The notes under the pieces: model-generated
The model's input: the letters and a program-made list of their open reading frames with translations, nothing else
Database searches by the model: none
What the model was told of the DNA's origin: nothing
Program-made: the position numbers and the translations under genes
DNA from: Methyloversatilis discipulorum
GTDB lineage: Bacteria > Pseudomonadota > Gammaproteobacteria > Burkholderiales > Rhodocyclaceae
Direction of reading: 5' to 3'
Assembly: GCF_018780585.1 (NCBI RefSeq)
Contig: NZ_JADMJL010000046.1
Location: 1 to 64,000, forward strand
Length of the DNA: 64,000 nt
Part shown: positions 46,016-55,571 of the stretch, one piece after another
Numbering within the stretch: the stretch's first letter is position 1
How the letters are laid out: each line of letters begins with the position of its first letter

Positions 46016-47550
46016 GGCGCAGTCGCCTTGCCCAGGTGCGGTTCGATCACGGCGGCGAAGGCCGTCAGTCGCGCGCGTGCCGCCGGATCCTCACCCTGCT
46101 GCGGCGTCCACAGCACCACGGCGTAGCCGCTGTCCTCGCCGTCCAGCAGCAGCGATCGGGCGAACATGAGTTTGGCGCGCACGCTGCTGACGGTGGGCTC
46201 ACCGCCGACGACGAACCAGTCGTGAATGAGCAGGCGCAGCGCGGTCGAGCGCAGGCGCGTCTCCCGCACCGGATGCGCCGGCGTATCGACCACGCGCTCG
46301 CCGACGTTGGACCACACGTCGTGCTCCTGCCGGATCATGAAGTTGCGCGAATTGATCAGTTCGGCGTCCTGTCGCTGGCGGCCGTACCAGGCCAGATGAA
46401 CGGCCACGACCTCGTCGCCGCGACGGTACTGCACGGTGCGCTCGCGGTCCGGGTTCTGGAAGGTGGGCCGCCAGTCGGTCAGCGCCGGTCCGGCATCGAG
46501 CGCCCAGCCGTCGCCGGGTTCGGCCGGCAGCGCCAGTTGTGGTGATGCCGGCAGTTCGCGCTGCGCCAGTTGCGCCGCATAGAGCGGAGGCAGCAGCAAC
46601 ACGAGCGCCGCCGAAGCCGCCGTCAGCGCGGTGCGCAGCATCGGGACCGGCCGCAACGCGATCGAGCCGGCGCCGGGCGCGACATCGTCGGCTTCCTTCT
46701 CCTGCCAGAACGAACCGACCCAGAACAGCAGCAGCATGATGACGCCGAAGAACACCCAGCCGTAGATGATGTGGTCGACACCGGTCGCCAGCTTCATGTC
46801 CGAGTAGTGCGCGAGCAGCACGATCATCAGCGCGCGGAAACCATTGGCGACGATGGGCACGACGAAGGAGGCAAGGATGAAGGCGGCACGGCGCCACAGC
46901 GTGCGATAGCTCAGGTAAGCGAACAGGGCACCGACGGTCAGCGACGCGATCAGGTAACGCAGCCCGCTGCAGGCCTCGATCACCGACCAGCTGCCGGACG
47001 GCAGTTCGAAGAAAGTGCCTTCGCGATAGACCGGGAAGCCGAGCAGTTGCAGCGACGCGACGGTGAAGTCGGCCGTGTAGTTCATCAGCGGCACCATCAG
47101 GCCCTCTCCCATCGGTACACCGAGGAAAAGGAAGGCCAGCGGGTAGGCGATGACCCAGGCGACGCGCCAGCCGAGCACGGCGACGACCAGCGACGGAATG
47201 CTGGCGACGAAGGCCAGCTGGCGCACCACCTGCACGCCGGCGACGTCGGCCACCAGCCAGCCGGCCAGAGAAACGGCCAGCGCGGCCAGCCCCCACGCGC
47301 AGGGTTGCGGCACGTGCGCCGCGAGCGCCGCCCGCTTGCGCCACACCAGCCAGAGGAAGATGGGCGGCACGATGAGGCCGTGCGCGAAGGTTTCCGAACG
47401 CCACCAGATTTCCGCCATCGACGCGGCGGTGCCCCAGTAGAGCCACAGCAGCAGTGCGAACAGCAGCAGGAATACCGGCCCGGCCGTCCGCCAGGACGCA
47501 GCACTGCGTCCGGTATCAGCCGCGGGCATGGAGGACGTCGGGTTGTACAT
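46012..47550 (-). CDS. xrtA: Exosortase A with C-terminal EpsI domain
   Basis: 512-residue inner-membrane cysteine protease/transpeptidase-like enzyme that recognises PEP-CTERM tails. About eight helices carry the catalytic triad: Cys194 in IEACSGLRYL, Arg239 in ANGFRALMIV and His260 in GVDHIIYGW. After residue about 300 comes a periplasmic EpsI domain (ELPASPQLALP to the end), fused as usual for XrtA. Start at 47550 has GGAAG eight bases before it and overlaps the preceding gene by 35 bases; an alternative ATG at 47529 has no ribosome site. Its substrate in this window is the PEP-CTERM protein at 62651. Confidence 0.96.
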   Translation of the reverse strand: MYNPTSSMPAADTGRSAASWRTAGPVFLLLFALLLWLYWGTAASMAEIWWRSETFAHGLIVPPIFLWLVWRKRAALAAHVPQPCAWGLAALAVSLAGWLVADVAGVQVVRQLAFVASIPSLVVAVLGWRVAWVIAYPLAFLFLGVPMGEGLMVPLMNYTADFTVASLQLLGFPVYREGTFFELPSGSWSVIEACSGLRYLIASLTVGALFAYLSYRTLWRRAAFILASFVVPIVANGFRALMIVLLAHYSDMKLATGVDHIIYGWVFFGVIMLLLFWVGSFWQEKEADDVAPGAGSIALRPVPMLRTALTAASAALVLLLPPLYAAQLAQRELPASPQLALPAEPGDGWALDAGPALTDWRPTFQNPDRERTVQYRRGDEVVAVHLAWYGRQRQDAELINSRNFMIRQEHDVWSNVGERVVDTPAHPVRETRLRSTALRLLIHDWFVVGGEPTVSSVRAKLMFARSLLLDGEDSGYAVVLWTPQQGEDPAARARLTAFAAVIEPHLGKATAP

Positions 47551-48778
47551 CGGGTGTGCTTCCGTGTGGGGTTGAACGCGCCGGAGCAGGCGCATCGAGC
47601 CAGGCATCGAGCGCAGCCAGCGCGCTGTCCCAGCGGTAGACCAGTTCGATCCGGGCACGCGCCGCCTGGCCGATCGCCTGCGCGTAAGCAGGATCGAACA
47701 ATGCCAGCACGCACTCGGCGTAGCTGGCCGCGTCGGCGGCGAGGAAATCGCGCCCCGGCTGTGCGTCGAGGCTGGCCGACAGCGTATGCCAGACAACCAC
47801 CGGCCGTGCCAGCGCCATCGCTTCCAGCACCTTGTTCTGGATGCCGCGTGCTACGCGTAGCGGCGCCACCGCGCAGGCGGCGTGCGCGACCCAGGGGCGC
47901 ACGTCGTCAACCCGACCGGTCACCGTGACGAAGCCGGTCTTCTCCAGTTCGCGCACGGCAGGCGCCGGATTCATGCCGACGACGAAGAAATGCGCGGCCG
48001 GTTCGACGGCGCGGATACGCGGCATCACTTCATTGGCGAACCAGCAGGCGGCGTCGATATTGGGCCAGTAATCCATCGCACCGGTGAACACGACCGGCTT
48101 CACGCCCGAGGCATAGGGGTTCGCGCCGGCGTTCGCCGGGTTGAAGAAGTCGACATCGACGCCGTTGGGCAGCGCCTCGACGCGCCCCTTCAGCGTGGGC
48201 GCCAGCGATTCGAACAGCGCCACCTCGGCGGGCGTGACCAGCAGGCTGCGGTCGGCGGCGGCAACCACGCCCGCTTCGAAATCGAGCAGCGTGCCTGCTT
48301 CGCGCCGGTACAGCCAGGACATGGGCCAGCGGTGACGCGGCGCGTACTCGGACCACTTGGCCGAATCGACATCGACCAGATCGACGATACGGTGCACATG
48401 CGGGTGGCGGTCGAGGTACTGCGCCATGGTCGAGCAGAACACGACGGCCTTGGTGATGTCGTGACGAGCGATGGTGTCATCGACCCAGCGCTGCATCGCT
48501 GCCGACCGGTAGTAGACGACGCTGAGCGCTTCGCCGGTCGCCAGCGCGCGCAGCGACAGCAGTTTGCGGCTGCGCGGGGCGATGGTTTCGGTGTGCAGTT
48601 GCACGCACATCGCCGCCAGTTCGGGCAGGTGAGGCAGGTCGGCCGGGTCGTCGACGAAGGTGCCGACGTGCAGCGCATGGCGACGCGCCAGATGCTTCAG
48701 CAGGTGGAAGGAGCGGATCTTGTCGCCCTTGTTGGGCGGAAAGGGCAGCCGATGGGCGAGGAAGAGCAGCGGCTCCAC
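47516..48778 (-). CDS. Exosortase A-associated glycosyltransferase, first stp-type
   Basis: 420 residues. LLFLAHRLPFPPNKGDKIRS near the N-terminus is the mark of PEP-CTERM/EpsH1-associated sugar transferase 1. VVFTGAMDYWPNIDAACWFA and VARGIQNKVLEAMALARP lie in the donor half. I use the GTG at 48778, which puts this signature at residue 4 and leaves five bases after the FemAB stop; the frame open to 48850 overlaps the FemAB gene. It ends inside xrtA. Confidence 0.9.
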   Translation of the reverse strand: MEPLLFLAHRLPFPPNKGDKIRSFHLLKHLARRHALHVGTFVDDPADLPHLPELAAMCVQLHTETIAPRSRKLLSLRALATGEALSVVYYRSAAMQRWVDDTIARHDITKAVVFCSTMAQYLDRHPHVHRIVDLVDVDSAKWSEYAPRHRWPMSWLYRREAGTLLDFEAGVVAAADRSLLVTPAEVALFESLAPTLKGRVEALPNGVDVDFFNPANAGANPYASGVKPVVFTGAMDYWPNIDAACWFANEVMPRIRAVEPAAHFFVVGMNPAPAVRELEKTGFVTVTGRVDDVRPWVAHAACAVAPLRVARGIQNKVLEAMALARPVVVWHTLSASLDAQPGRDFLAADAASYAECVLALFDPAYAQAIGQAARARIELVYRWDSALAALDAWLDAPAPARSTPHGSTPDVQPDVLHARG

Positions 48779-48783
48779 GCCGG

Positions 48784-49818
48784 TCAGCCCAGATTGCGGA
48801 CGATGAAGGGCCCGATCGTGTTCGCGAAGCTGCGCGGCATGCGGCGCCACACTTCGATCATCAGCCTGTACTTCGGGTTCGACGGGTTGTTGCGCGGCAG
48901 GCTGTCGCGCTTGTACAGGCAGTACTCGTAATGCAGCGGCGTCGGTTCGAAGCCCCAGTTCTTCTTGAACGAATAGGAACCGGTGCCCTGCTTGCTGCGG
49001 CCGTAGTCGAACACGCGGATGCCGCGCTCGCAGGCGTGGCGCATCAGTTCCCAGTACTTGAAGTCGTTTGCCGCGAGGTCGCGCGCCGCCACCGCATCGC
49101 CGGCGTAGTAGGGCAGGATTTCGTCGCGGAAATAGAAGCTCATGACGCTGCTGAGCAGCGCGCCGTCCGGGCCTTCGACCGTCATGACCGAACAGCGCTC
49201 GCCGAAGGTGCGGCGCAGCGTGTCGAAATAGCGGCGCGACATCGCCGGCGTGCCGTGGCGATGCACGTTGTCCGAATACAGCTCGAAGAAACGGCTGTTG
49301 TCGGCGTCGAACACCGCCTTCAGGCCGTTGTTGATGCCCTTGCGCACCATCGCGCGCTGCTTGCGCGGGATGGCTTTCATGTTCTCTTCGACGTCCGGCG
49401 AAATCTGCTTGCGGAAGGTGACGTACAGGTCTTCGGTCGGCCAGTCGGAATGGCGCGCCTCGACGTTGCGGAATTCGAGGTGATCGACGCCGAGCGACTG
49501 CGCGATGCGCTGCGCTTCGGCTTCGAGCGCCAGCGCCGCTTCGTCGTCGTCCGCCGCGACACCGCCATAGACCCCGAAGGGCAGCGATACCAGCGAGTGG
49601 CCGAACAGCCGGCTCTTCACCTGGGCCAGCGGCAGCACGCCGCAGATGCGACCGCCACGCTCAGCCAGCAGGTAGTGCGTGGCGTGACCGAACACGTCGC
49701 GCATGATGTCGCGCCACTCGAACAGGTGAAAGAAGCTCGCCGTCGGGCAGGCTTCGACGAAGGCATTCCAGTTCGCGCGATCGGCGTCAGCCGGTGCGCG
49801 CACGGTGACTGCAGTCAT
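48784..49818 (-). CDS. FemAB-related PEP-CTERM-associated protein
   Basis: 344 residues with a double GNAT-like fold as in FemAB aminoacyltransferases: ASFFHLFEWRDIMRDVFGH near 30, IPRKQRAMVRKGINNGL near 150 and VFDYGRSKQGTGSYSFKKNW near 285. The exosortase-associated branch always accompanies XrtA loci. FemAB proteins transfer amino acids from aminoacyl-tRNA to peptidoglycan precursors, so this one might add an amino acid to the polymer; the actual reaction is unknown. The ATG at 49818 has a GGCGGAG site. Confidence 0.92.
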   Translation of the reverse strand: MTAVTVRAPADADRANWNAFVEACPTASFFHLFEWRDIMRDVFGHATHYLLAERGGRICGVLPLAQVKSRLFGHSLVSLPFGVYGGVAADDDEAALALEAEAQRIAQSLGVDHLEFRNVEARHSDWPTEDLYVTFRKQISPDVEENMKAIPRKQRAMVRKGINNGLKAVFDADNSRFFELYSDNVHRHGTPAMSRRYFDTLRRTFGERCSVMTVEGPDGALLSSVMSFYFRDEILPYYAGDAVAARDLAANDFKYWELMRHACERGIRVFDYGRSKQGTGSYSFKKNWGFEPTPLHYEYCLYKRDSLPRNNPSNPKYRLMIEVWRRMPRSFANTIGPFIVRNLG

Positions 49819-49828
49819 GAACTCCGCC

Positions 49829-50683
49829 TCAGGCCGCACGGGCGATCTCCGGAAACACTTCGTCCATCCGGCCCCAGCGGAAATCACGCATCAGGCGGGC
49901 AAGACGGCCTTCGGTGCGGTGCAGGTTGATGTAGTGGCGGAAGCGCGACTTGGCATCGACGCCCTGCACGCGGGGCTGGTCGGCGTCGATTTCCCACGGA
50001 TGGCAGTAGAACATCGCCGGCTTGCCGTCGCGCTTGTTCACCTGGCTCAGCAGCCAGCGCGAGGTGGCATAGGGCAGCAGGCGGAAGTAGCCGCCGCCGC
50101 CGGCCGGCAGGTTGCGGCTGCCCATGCGCACGGTGGTGACCGGCACTTCCATCAGACCGTCGCGCGACGCGAACGGGAAACGCGGCGCGTCCGGCATGCC
50201 GTAGTGGTCGTGCTTGACCGGATAGATGCTGGAGCTGTAGCGGTAGCCCGCCTGCGCGACGCAGTCGAGCGCCCACGGATTGGTGTGGCCGATCGAGAAA
50301 CTGGGCGCACGGTAGCCGCGCACCTCGACACCGGTGATGTCTTCCAGCACCTTCTTGGCGCGCGTAATGTCGTCGAGAAATTCGGCCGGCGACTGTTCGG
50401 TCGCACGCAGATGGGCGGTGCCGTGGCTGGCAATCTCGTGCCCGGCAGCGGCGATGCGCCTGACCATGTCCGGATGACGCTCGGCGATCCAGCCCAGCGT
50501 GAAAAAGGTGGCCCGGTTGCCGCTGTCAGCCAGCAGCGCAAGGATGCGCTCGACATTGCGCTCGACGCGGCATTCGATCGAATCCCAGCGGCTGCGCTCG
50601 ATATAGGGCGCCAGCGCCGACACCTGGAAGTAATCCTCGACGTCGACGGTGAAGGCGTTGCGGATATCGGTCCGGGCGCTCAT
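49829..50683 (-). CDS. XrtA-system polysaccharide deacetylase
   Basis: 284 residues, NodB homology. FTVDVEDYFQV (Asp14, Asp17) is the first motif in the form found in PEP-CTERM-locus deacetylases, ATFFTLGWIAERHP follows, and ASHGTAH has His87 and His91. FYCHPWEID is motif 5. No signal peptide. It would de-N-acetylate a hexosamine in the polymer. It begins one base after the wecB stop, indicating tight coupling. The third CE4-type protein of the window. Confidence 0.93.
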   Translation of the reverse strand: MSARTDIRNAFTVDVEDYFQVSALAPYIERSRWDSIECRVERNVERILALLADSGNRATFFTLGWIAERHPDMVRRIAAAGHEIASHGTAHLRATEQSPAEFLDDITRAKKVLEDITGVEVRGYRAPSFSIGHTNPWALDCVAQAGYRYSSSIYPVKHDHYGMPDAPRFPFASRDGLMEVPVTTVRMGSRNLPAGGGGYFRLLPYATSRWLLSQVNKRDGKPAMFYCHPWEIDADQPRVQGVDAKSRFRHYINLHRTEGRLARLMRDFRWGRMDEVFPEIARAA

Positions 50684-50684
50684 G

Positions 50685-51833
50685 TCAGTGCGCGCTCCGC
50701 TGCAGCAGCCAGTCGTGCAGGTCGGCGGCGATGCGCTGTGCGGCATTGCCGTCCCAGTATTCGGGCACGCGACCGCGCTTGCCGCCGGTGGCGAGGATGT
50801 CGTCGAGGCTGCGCACGAACAGCGCCTCGTCGGCGCCGATGACGGTGTTCGTGCCCTGCTCCACCGTGATCGGCCGCTCGGTGTTCTCGCGCAAGGTCAG
50901 GCAGGGCACCGACAGCGCCGTCGTCTCTTCCTGCAGACCGCCGGAGTCGGTGATCATGACGGTCGCACCACTCATCAGGCCGAGCATTTCGAGATAGCCG
51001 AGCGGCGGCAGCAATGCGATGCGCGGATTGTCGAGCAGCGCACCGAGGCCGAACTTCTCCAGATTGCCGCGCGTGCGCGGATGGATCGCGAACAGCAGCG
51101 GCAGCCGTGCCGCCGCCTGCGTCAGCATCGCGGCCAGACGCTTCAGTTGTTCGGGATCGTCCACATTGCTCGGACGATGCAGCGTCACGACACCGTAGCG
51201 GCCGTCGGCGATCAGCGCCGGGTCGATGTCGTGCTCGGCCAGCGTCTTCGCCGGCGGCACCGCCAGCGCGCGGCTGGACAGCAGCGAATCGATCATCACG
51301 TTGCCGGCGAAATGCACCCACGAGGCGTCGACGCCTTCGCCAGTCAGATTGCCGAGCGCGCTGCGCTCGGTCGTGTACAGACGGTCGGAAATGCGATCGA
51401 CGAGGATGCGGTTGATTTCCTCCGGCATCGCGCGGTCGCCGCTACGCAGTCCGGCTTCGACATGCACCACCGGCACGTGCTTTTTCACCGCGACCAGCGC
51501 GCAGGCCAGCGTCGAATTGACGTCGCCCACGACCAGCACGCAGGACGGCTTGAGGTCATCGACCAGCGGTTCGAAGCGTTTCATGATCTCGGCGGTCTGC
51601 ACCGCGTGCGTACCGGAGCCGACTTCGAGATTGTGGTGTGGCGTCGGCAGACGAAGCCCGCTGAACAGTCGCTCGTTCATCGCGTGATCGTAGTGCTGGC
51701 CGGTATGCACCAGCACCCACGGAATCGTCGGCACGTGCTCGTCGAAGGCGCGCAGGATGGGCGCCATCTTCATGTAGTTCGGCCGCGCGCCGACGACGCA
51801 CAGCACCGGAGCGATTACCTGGGCAGCGCTCAT
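50685..51833 (-). CDS. wecB: UDP-N-acetylglucosamine 2-epimerase (non-hydrolysing)
   Basis: 382 residues. VVGARPNYMKMAPILRAF, GDVNSTLACALVA, HVEAGLRSGDR, THRPSNVD and DSGGLQEE are the standard epimerase motifs. It interconverts UDP-GlcNAc and UDP-ManNAc in the cytoplasm and so supplies an N-acetylmannosamine donor. With the dehydrogenase at 1-782 an N-acetyl-mannosaminuronic acid is possible, although that enzyme looks more like the GlcNAc/GalNAc type. Start overlaps the ATPase stop by four bases. Confidence 0.95.
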   Translation of the reverse strand: MSAAQVIAPVLCVVGARPNYMKMAPILRAFDEHVPTIPWVLVHTGQHYDHAMNERLFSGLRLPTPHHNLEVGSGTHAVQTAEIMKRFEPLVDDLKPSCVLVVGDVNSTLACALVAVKKHVPVVHVEAGLRSGDRAMPEEINRILVDRISDRLYTTERSALGNLTGEGVDASWVHFAGNVMIDSLLSSRALAVPPAKTLAEHDIDPALIADGRYGVVTLHRPSNVDDPEQLKRLAAMLTQAAARLPLLFAIHPRTRGNLEKFGLGALLDNPRIALLPPLGYLEMLGLMSGATVMITDSGGLQEETTALSVPCLTLRENTERPITVEQGTNTVIGADEALFVRSLDDILATGGKRGRVPEYWDGNAAQRIAADLHDWLLQRSAH

Positions 51834-52948
51834 TCCGCCTCCTTGTCCGCCTGCTCGGTCGAGCGCTCGGCGATTTCATACAGCAGGGCCAGTGTCTGTT
51901 CGAGCGTACGCTCCATCCGTGACAGGCGTTCTTCGAGATTGCCCGCCTGATGCGCGTTCACGTAGTCGCGCACCCGCTGCGCCGAGTCGGCGTCGAGTCG
52001 GAACTGCGACATGTCGAGATCGAACAGCGCCGGCGAACCGCGCAGCCCGGCGCCGTTGAAAGCGGCGTGCGCCGCCGTGTCGGACGGCATCGGGCCGTCC
52101 GGCCGCTTGGCCATCGCGGCGGCAGCCGCGGCGTCGCCCGCTTCGTCCTTGATTTCGCTGACCACGCCGGCGACGTCCTGCGCGGTGAAGGCTGTCGCTC
52201 CGCCGAGGAAGCCGGCCAGCATCAGGCGGTCGCATAGCGTATTGATGCGTCGCGGCACGCCCTCGGTCGCCTTGAAGATCGCTTCGTGCGCCCCCGCCTG
52301 GAAGGCGGGGGACCCGCGCCAGCCAACGTGCTTCAGGCGGTGCTCGATATAGGCCTCGGTTTCGGCCGCGTCCATCGGCCCGAGGTGGTAGGACGCGATC
52401 ACCCGCTGACGCAGCTGCTCCATGTGCGGGCTCTGCATCGTTTCACGGAATTCCGGCTGACCGACCAGGAAGCTCTGCAGCAACGCGTGCTCGCCGAGCT
52501 GGAAGTTCGACAGCATGCGCAGTTCCTCGACCGCGCGCGGTGTCAGGTTCTGCGCCTCATCGACGATGAGCAGTGCGCGCTTGCCAGCAGCCGTCAGCGA
52601 CAGCAGGAACATTTCGATCGACAGCAGCAGGTCGGCCTTCTTCAGCTGCTTGTTCGGCAGGCCGAAGGCAGCAGCGACCAGGCGCAGCGTGTCTTCGGCG
52701 TCGAGGTGGGTGCTGACCAGCTGCGCCGCCACCACCTTCTTCGAATCAAGCTTCTGCAGCAGGCTGCGCACCAGCGTGGTCTTGCCGGCGCCGATCTCGC
52801 CGGTGATGACGATGAAGCCTTCGCTCTGATGCAGACCGTACTCGAGGTAGGCGAGCGCGCGCCGGTGGCCCTTGCTGCCGAAGAAGAACGACGGATCGGG
52901 ATTGAGCTGGAAAGGCTTGCCGGAAAGACCGTAGAAAGACTCGTACAT
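51830..52948 (-). CDS. XrtA-associated secretion ATPase
   Basis: 372 residues. MYESFYGLSGKPFQLNPDP is the typical opening of ExeA/GspA-like AAA ATPases of PEP-CTERM loci. Walker A is GEIGAGKTT (50-58), Walker B ALLIVDEAQ (125-133). The tail is acidic, Ala-rich and ends in a predicted coiled coil (LEERLSRMERTLEQTLALL). It probably energises or organises export at the inner membrane. An 82-bp gap without a visible promoter separates it from the outer-membrane protein gene. Confidence 0.93.
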   Translation of the reverse strand: MYESFYGLSGKPFQLNPDPSFFFGSKGHRRALAYLEYGLHQSEGFIVITGEIGAGKTTLVRSLLQKLDSKKVVAAQLVSTHLDAEDTLRLVAAAFGLPNKQLKKADLLLSIEMFLLSLTAAGKRALLIVDEAQNLTPRAVEELRMLSNFQLGEHALLQSFLVGQPEFRETMQSPHMEQLRQRVIASYHLGPMDAAETEAYIEHRLKHVGWRGSPAFQAGAHEAIFKATEGVPRRINTLCDRLMLAGFLGGATAFTAQDVAGVVSEIKDEAGDAAAAAAMAKRPDGPMPSDTAAHAAFNGAGLRGSPALFDLDMSQFRLDADSAQRVRDYVNAHQAGNLEERLSRMERTLEQTLALLYEIAERSTEQADKEAE

Positions 52949-53030
52949 GGATCTCGATCGTTGGGTACCCGCCCCTCAGGGCTTCGGTGGCGCTGCACGG
53001 TTCGGCAGCCTGCGCATCACGGCGCCCGCG

Positions 53031-54551
53031 TCAGAAGAAGCGCGTACTCACCGTGGCGATCAGTGCATTTTCGTCTACATCGCCGGCGGCGACTGTGCCA
53101 CGCATCATGCGCAGACCAATGGAGCCGCTGGTGTAGGCACCGAGCGCCGTGGAATAAGTCGCATTGAAGACGTTGCGCTCGGTCGTCGTGCGGGAGGTCA
53201 CACGCCCACTGGTGTCGAACGAGGTCAGCGAAAAGTTCAGCGAGCTGACTGGCGAGAGCCGGTGCGACAGACCGATGGTCCAGCCTTTCTGGACAATGAC
53301 CGAAGCCTCGGCAAAATCGCCGACCAGGGATCCGCCGACGGAGCCGATTCCGCTGTCGTTGGTCGACTGGTACATCGTGAACGACAGCGTGTTGCGGGCA
53401 CCGGTATGCACCACGCCGAGCGACCAGCGCGAGCGCCGGTATTCGCGGTCGGTCAGGATGGGCGAATCGAGCGAACCGTAGCCCGGGATACGCCCGGCCA
53501 GCGCATCGGCACGGATCGCATCGCGCCGCTCTTCCGGATCGGCGATGCTCGCGTAGGGCTCGACGAAGGCCAGCGTCTCGTAAAGATCTTCCAGACCCGA
53601 ACCTTCGAGCAAGGTGTCGATCCGGCTCACGATGTTGCGCGTGTAGGCCGCGTTGAAAGCTGTCCTGGGCAGACGATGCGACAGCTTGTAGTTGGCGGTA
53701 CTGCCGTACGGCCGCTCGTCGTAATCGAGCGACAGAGCCGTGCGCTGCGACGGACGCCAGTCCAGGCCGCCGCCATAGGTGGCGCCGTCCCGCCGATTGC
53801 CTATCGTCGACTTTTCGTAGCCGTAGCGGCCGGTCAGTTCGATCTGGACATCCGGTTTGTAGATCAGCGAACCGACGATGCTCTCGCGTTCGCTGTTGTT
53901 GGCATTGCCCGAGTCGGTCACGCGCGAACTGAGCACGCCCTTCCAGCTCAGCGTCGCCGGAGCGCCCTGCAGCGTGCCGGAGAACGTGCGGGTGGTCAGT
54001 GCGCCCTCGCGGCGCGACGATTCACTGCGCGCGATGGTGTAGCTGGATTTCCATGTCGCGATGTCGCCGAGCCGGACCGTGCCGCGCATCGACGGCGACA
54101 ACGAGAACACCCGCGTCTCGGTCGAATCGCCCAGCGTGCTGTTCAGCAGGTTGGGCTGGGCGTTGAACACCGATCGCCGACGCTGCGTCTGACTCGCCTT
54201 GGCGTCGAGGAAGAAGAGGTCGTCGACGACCTCGAACGACCCGTTCGCGCTCATGTTGTTCGCGATGCGCGACGGGAAGGTGTCGTCCGCGTAATACATC
54301 ATCCGCGGCGAGTAATTGGCATTGAGCTTCAGGCGCGGACTGCTGCGTCGCAGATCGACGGTCGGCGTGACTTCGGTCAGCACGTCGCTCGACGGCGCAA
54401 CCGGCGAGAAGTTGATGTTGTCGGACACGATCATCTGTACCGACGCGCTGGTCGACAGGCGCCAGCCTTCGGCATGCGCCGAACCGAAACCGCTGGCGAT
54501 GCCCAGGATGGCCAGGGAGATCGGGCGAAGCATCGGTCGTCCTGTCCTCAT
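53031..54551 (-). CDS. PEP-CTERM system outer-membrane beta-barrel protein
   Basis: 506 residues with signal peptide (ILGIASGFGSAHA) and alternating hydrophobic/polar strands throughout, ending in Phe (STRFF) as outer-membrane barrels do. It resembles the uncharacterised outer-membrane family found only with exosortase A loci, and could form part of the polymer exit route. The ATG at 54551 directly follows the kinase stop codon; an ATG at 54533 with AGGA six bases before it is an equally good start. Confidence 0.88.
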   Translation of the reverse strand: MRTGRPMLRPISLAILGIASGFGSAHAEGWRLSTSASVQMIVSDNINFSPVAPSSDVLTEVTPTVDLRRSSPRLKLNANYSPRMMYYADDTFPSRIANNMSANGSFEVVDDLFFLDAKASQTQRRRSVFNAQPNLLNSTLGDSTETRVFSLSPSMRGTVRLGDIATWKSSYTIARSESSRREGALTTRTFSGTLQGAPATLSWKGVLSSRVTDSGNANNSERESIVGSLIYKPDVQIELTGRYGYEKSTIGNRRDGATYGGGLDWRPSQRTALSLDYDERPYGSTANYKLSHRLPRTAFNAAYTRNIVSRIDTLLEGSGLEDLYETLAFVEPYASIADPEERRDAIRADALAGRIPGYGSLDSPILTDREYRRSRWSLGVVHTGARNTLSFTMYQSTNDSGIGSVGGSLVGDFAEASVIVQKGWTIGLSHRLSPVSSLNFSLTSFDTSGRVTSRTTTERNVFNATYSTALGAYTSGSIGLRMMRGTVAAGDVDENALIATVSTRFF

Positions 54552-55562
54552 TCAACCCGCCTTGGCCGCGTCGCGATAACCGGTTTCGGAGCCGTAGCCG
54601 TAACCGTAACCGTAGTAACCGTAGTAGCCATCGGTACGGGCATAGCGCGCCTTGTTCAACACCAGCATCTTGACCGGGCAGCCCTGTACCTTGGCCAGCG
54701 CCTGCTTCACCATCGCGTGCGTGGTGCGCCCGGCCTCGACCACCATGACCAGTTGCCCCATCGATTGCGCAAGCACCGGCGCCTCGGTCGTCACCATCAG
54801 CGGCGGCGAATCGAAAATGATGATGCGGTCCGGATAGCGGTGCGCCAGTTCGACCAGCAGCGAACGCATCGCACCGCTGGCCAGCAGTTCGGTGGCGTTC
54901 TTGTGCGGCATGCCGGCCGGCAGCAGCGTGAGTTTCTCGACGTTGGTACGGAGCAGGACGTCGGGCAGACCGACATCCTCGTCGAGCAGCACGTCCATCA
55001 GCCCCTTGGCCGGCGGCAAGCCGAGCAGGTTCAGGATGGAGGGGCGTGCCACGTCGGCATCGACCAGCAGGACACGGTTGTCAAGTTCCATCGCGATGCT
55101 CATCGCGAGGTTGATCGAATTGAAGCTCTTGCCCTCACCCGGCACCGAACTGGTCACCATGATGAGGTTGCCGTTGTCGACCGGCGCCGCGCCCTTGCCG
55201 TGGGCGTTGGCCAAAATGGGGCGCTTGATCACGCGGAATTCTTCGGCGATCTGCGAACGCGGTGCCGACGGCACGACCAGACCCATCCCGTCGAGTCGCG
55301 CCAGATCGAGTTCGACGTAGCGGGATGAATCAATGGGGGCTCCGCCCACCACCTGCACCGGCGCGGCGGCTTCACCCGCCGGCGGCACCGCGGCGACAGG
55401 TACCGCCGCAGGCGCGGGCGCGGGAGCAGGCGCGGGCGCGGGCGCGACAGCAGGCGCAGCCGCCGGCGGCGCCTCGGGCGCCGCTGCCGGTTCCTCGCCG
55501 ATATCGACGCCCGCCCGCTTGAGGTGGGCCATTCGTTCGATTGCTTGTTCGATGATGCTCAT
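54552..55562 (-). CDS. Exopolysaccharide/PEP-CTERM tyrosine autokinase (BY-kinase)
   Basis: 336 residues. After a helical start (SIIEQAIERMAHLKRAG) comes an Ala/Pro linker (about 25-70), then the BY-kinase domain: Walker A SSVPGEGKS (138-146), Walker A-prime VLLVDADVARPS and Walker B IIIFDSPPL. The C-terminus is a tyrosine cluster (YYGYYGYGYGYG) that is the autophosphorylation site. It works with the separate chain-length protein encoded 9 bp downstream of its own upstream neighbour to control polymer length and export. Confidence 0.94.
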   Translation of the reverse strand: MSIIEQAIERMAHLKRAGVDIGEEPAAAPEAPPAAAPAVAPAPAPAPAPAPAAVPVAAVPPAGEAAAPVQVVGGAPIDSSRYVELDLARLDGMGLVVPSAPRSQIAEEFRVIKRPILANAHGKGAAPVDNGNLIMVTSSVPGEGKSFNSINLAMSIAMELDNRVLLVDADVARPSILNLLGLPPAKGLMDVLLDEDVGLPDVLLRTNVEKLTLLPAGMPHKNATELLASGAMRSLLVELAHRYPDRIIIFDSPPLMVTTEAPVLAQSMGQLVMVVEAGRTTHAMVKQALAKVQGCPVKMLVLNKARYARTDGYYGYYGYGYGYGSETGYRDAAKAG

Positions 55563-55571
55563 GATCTATCC

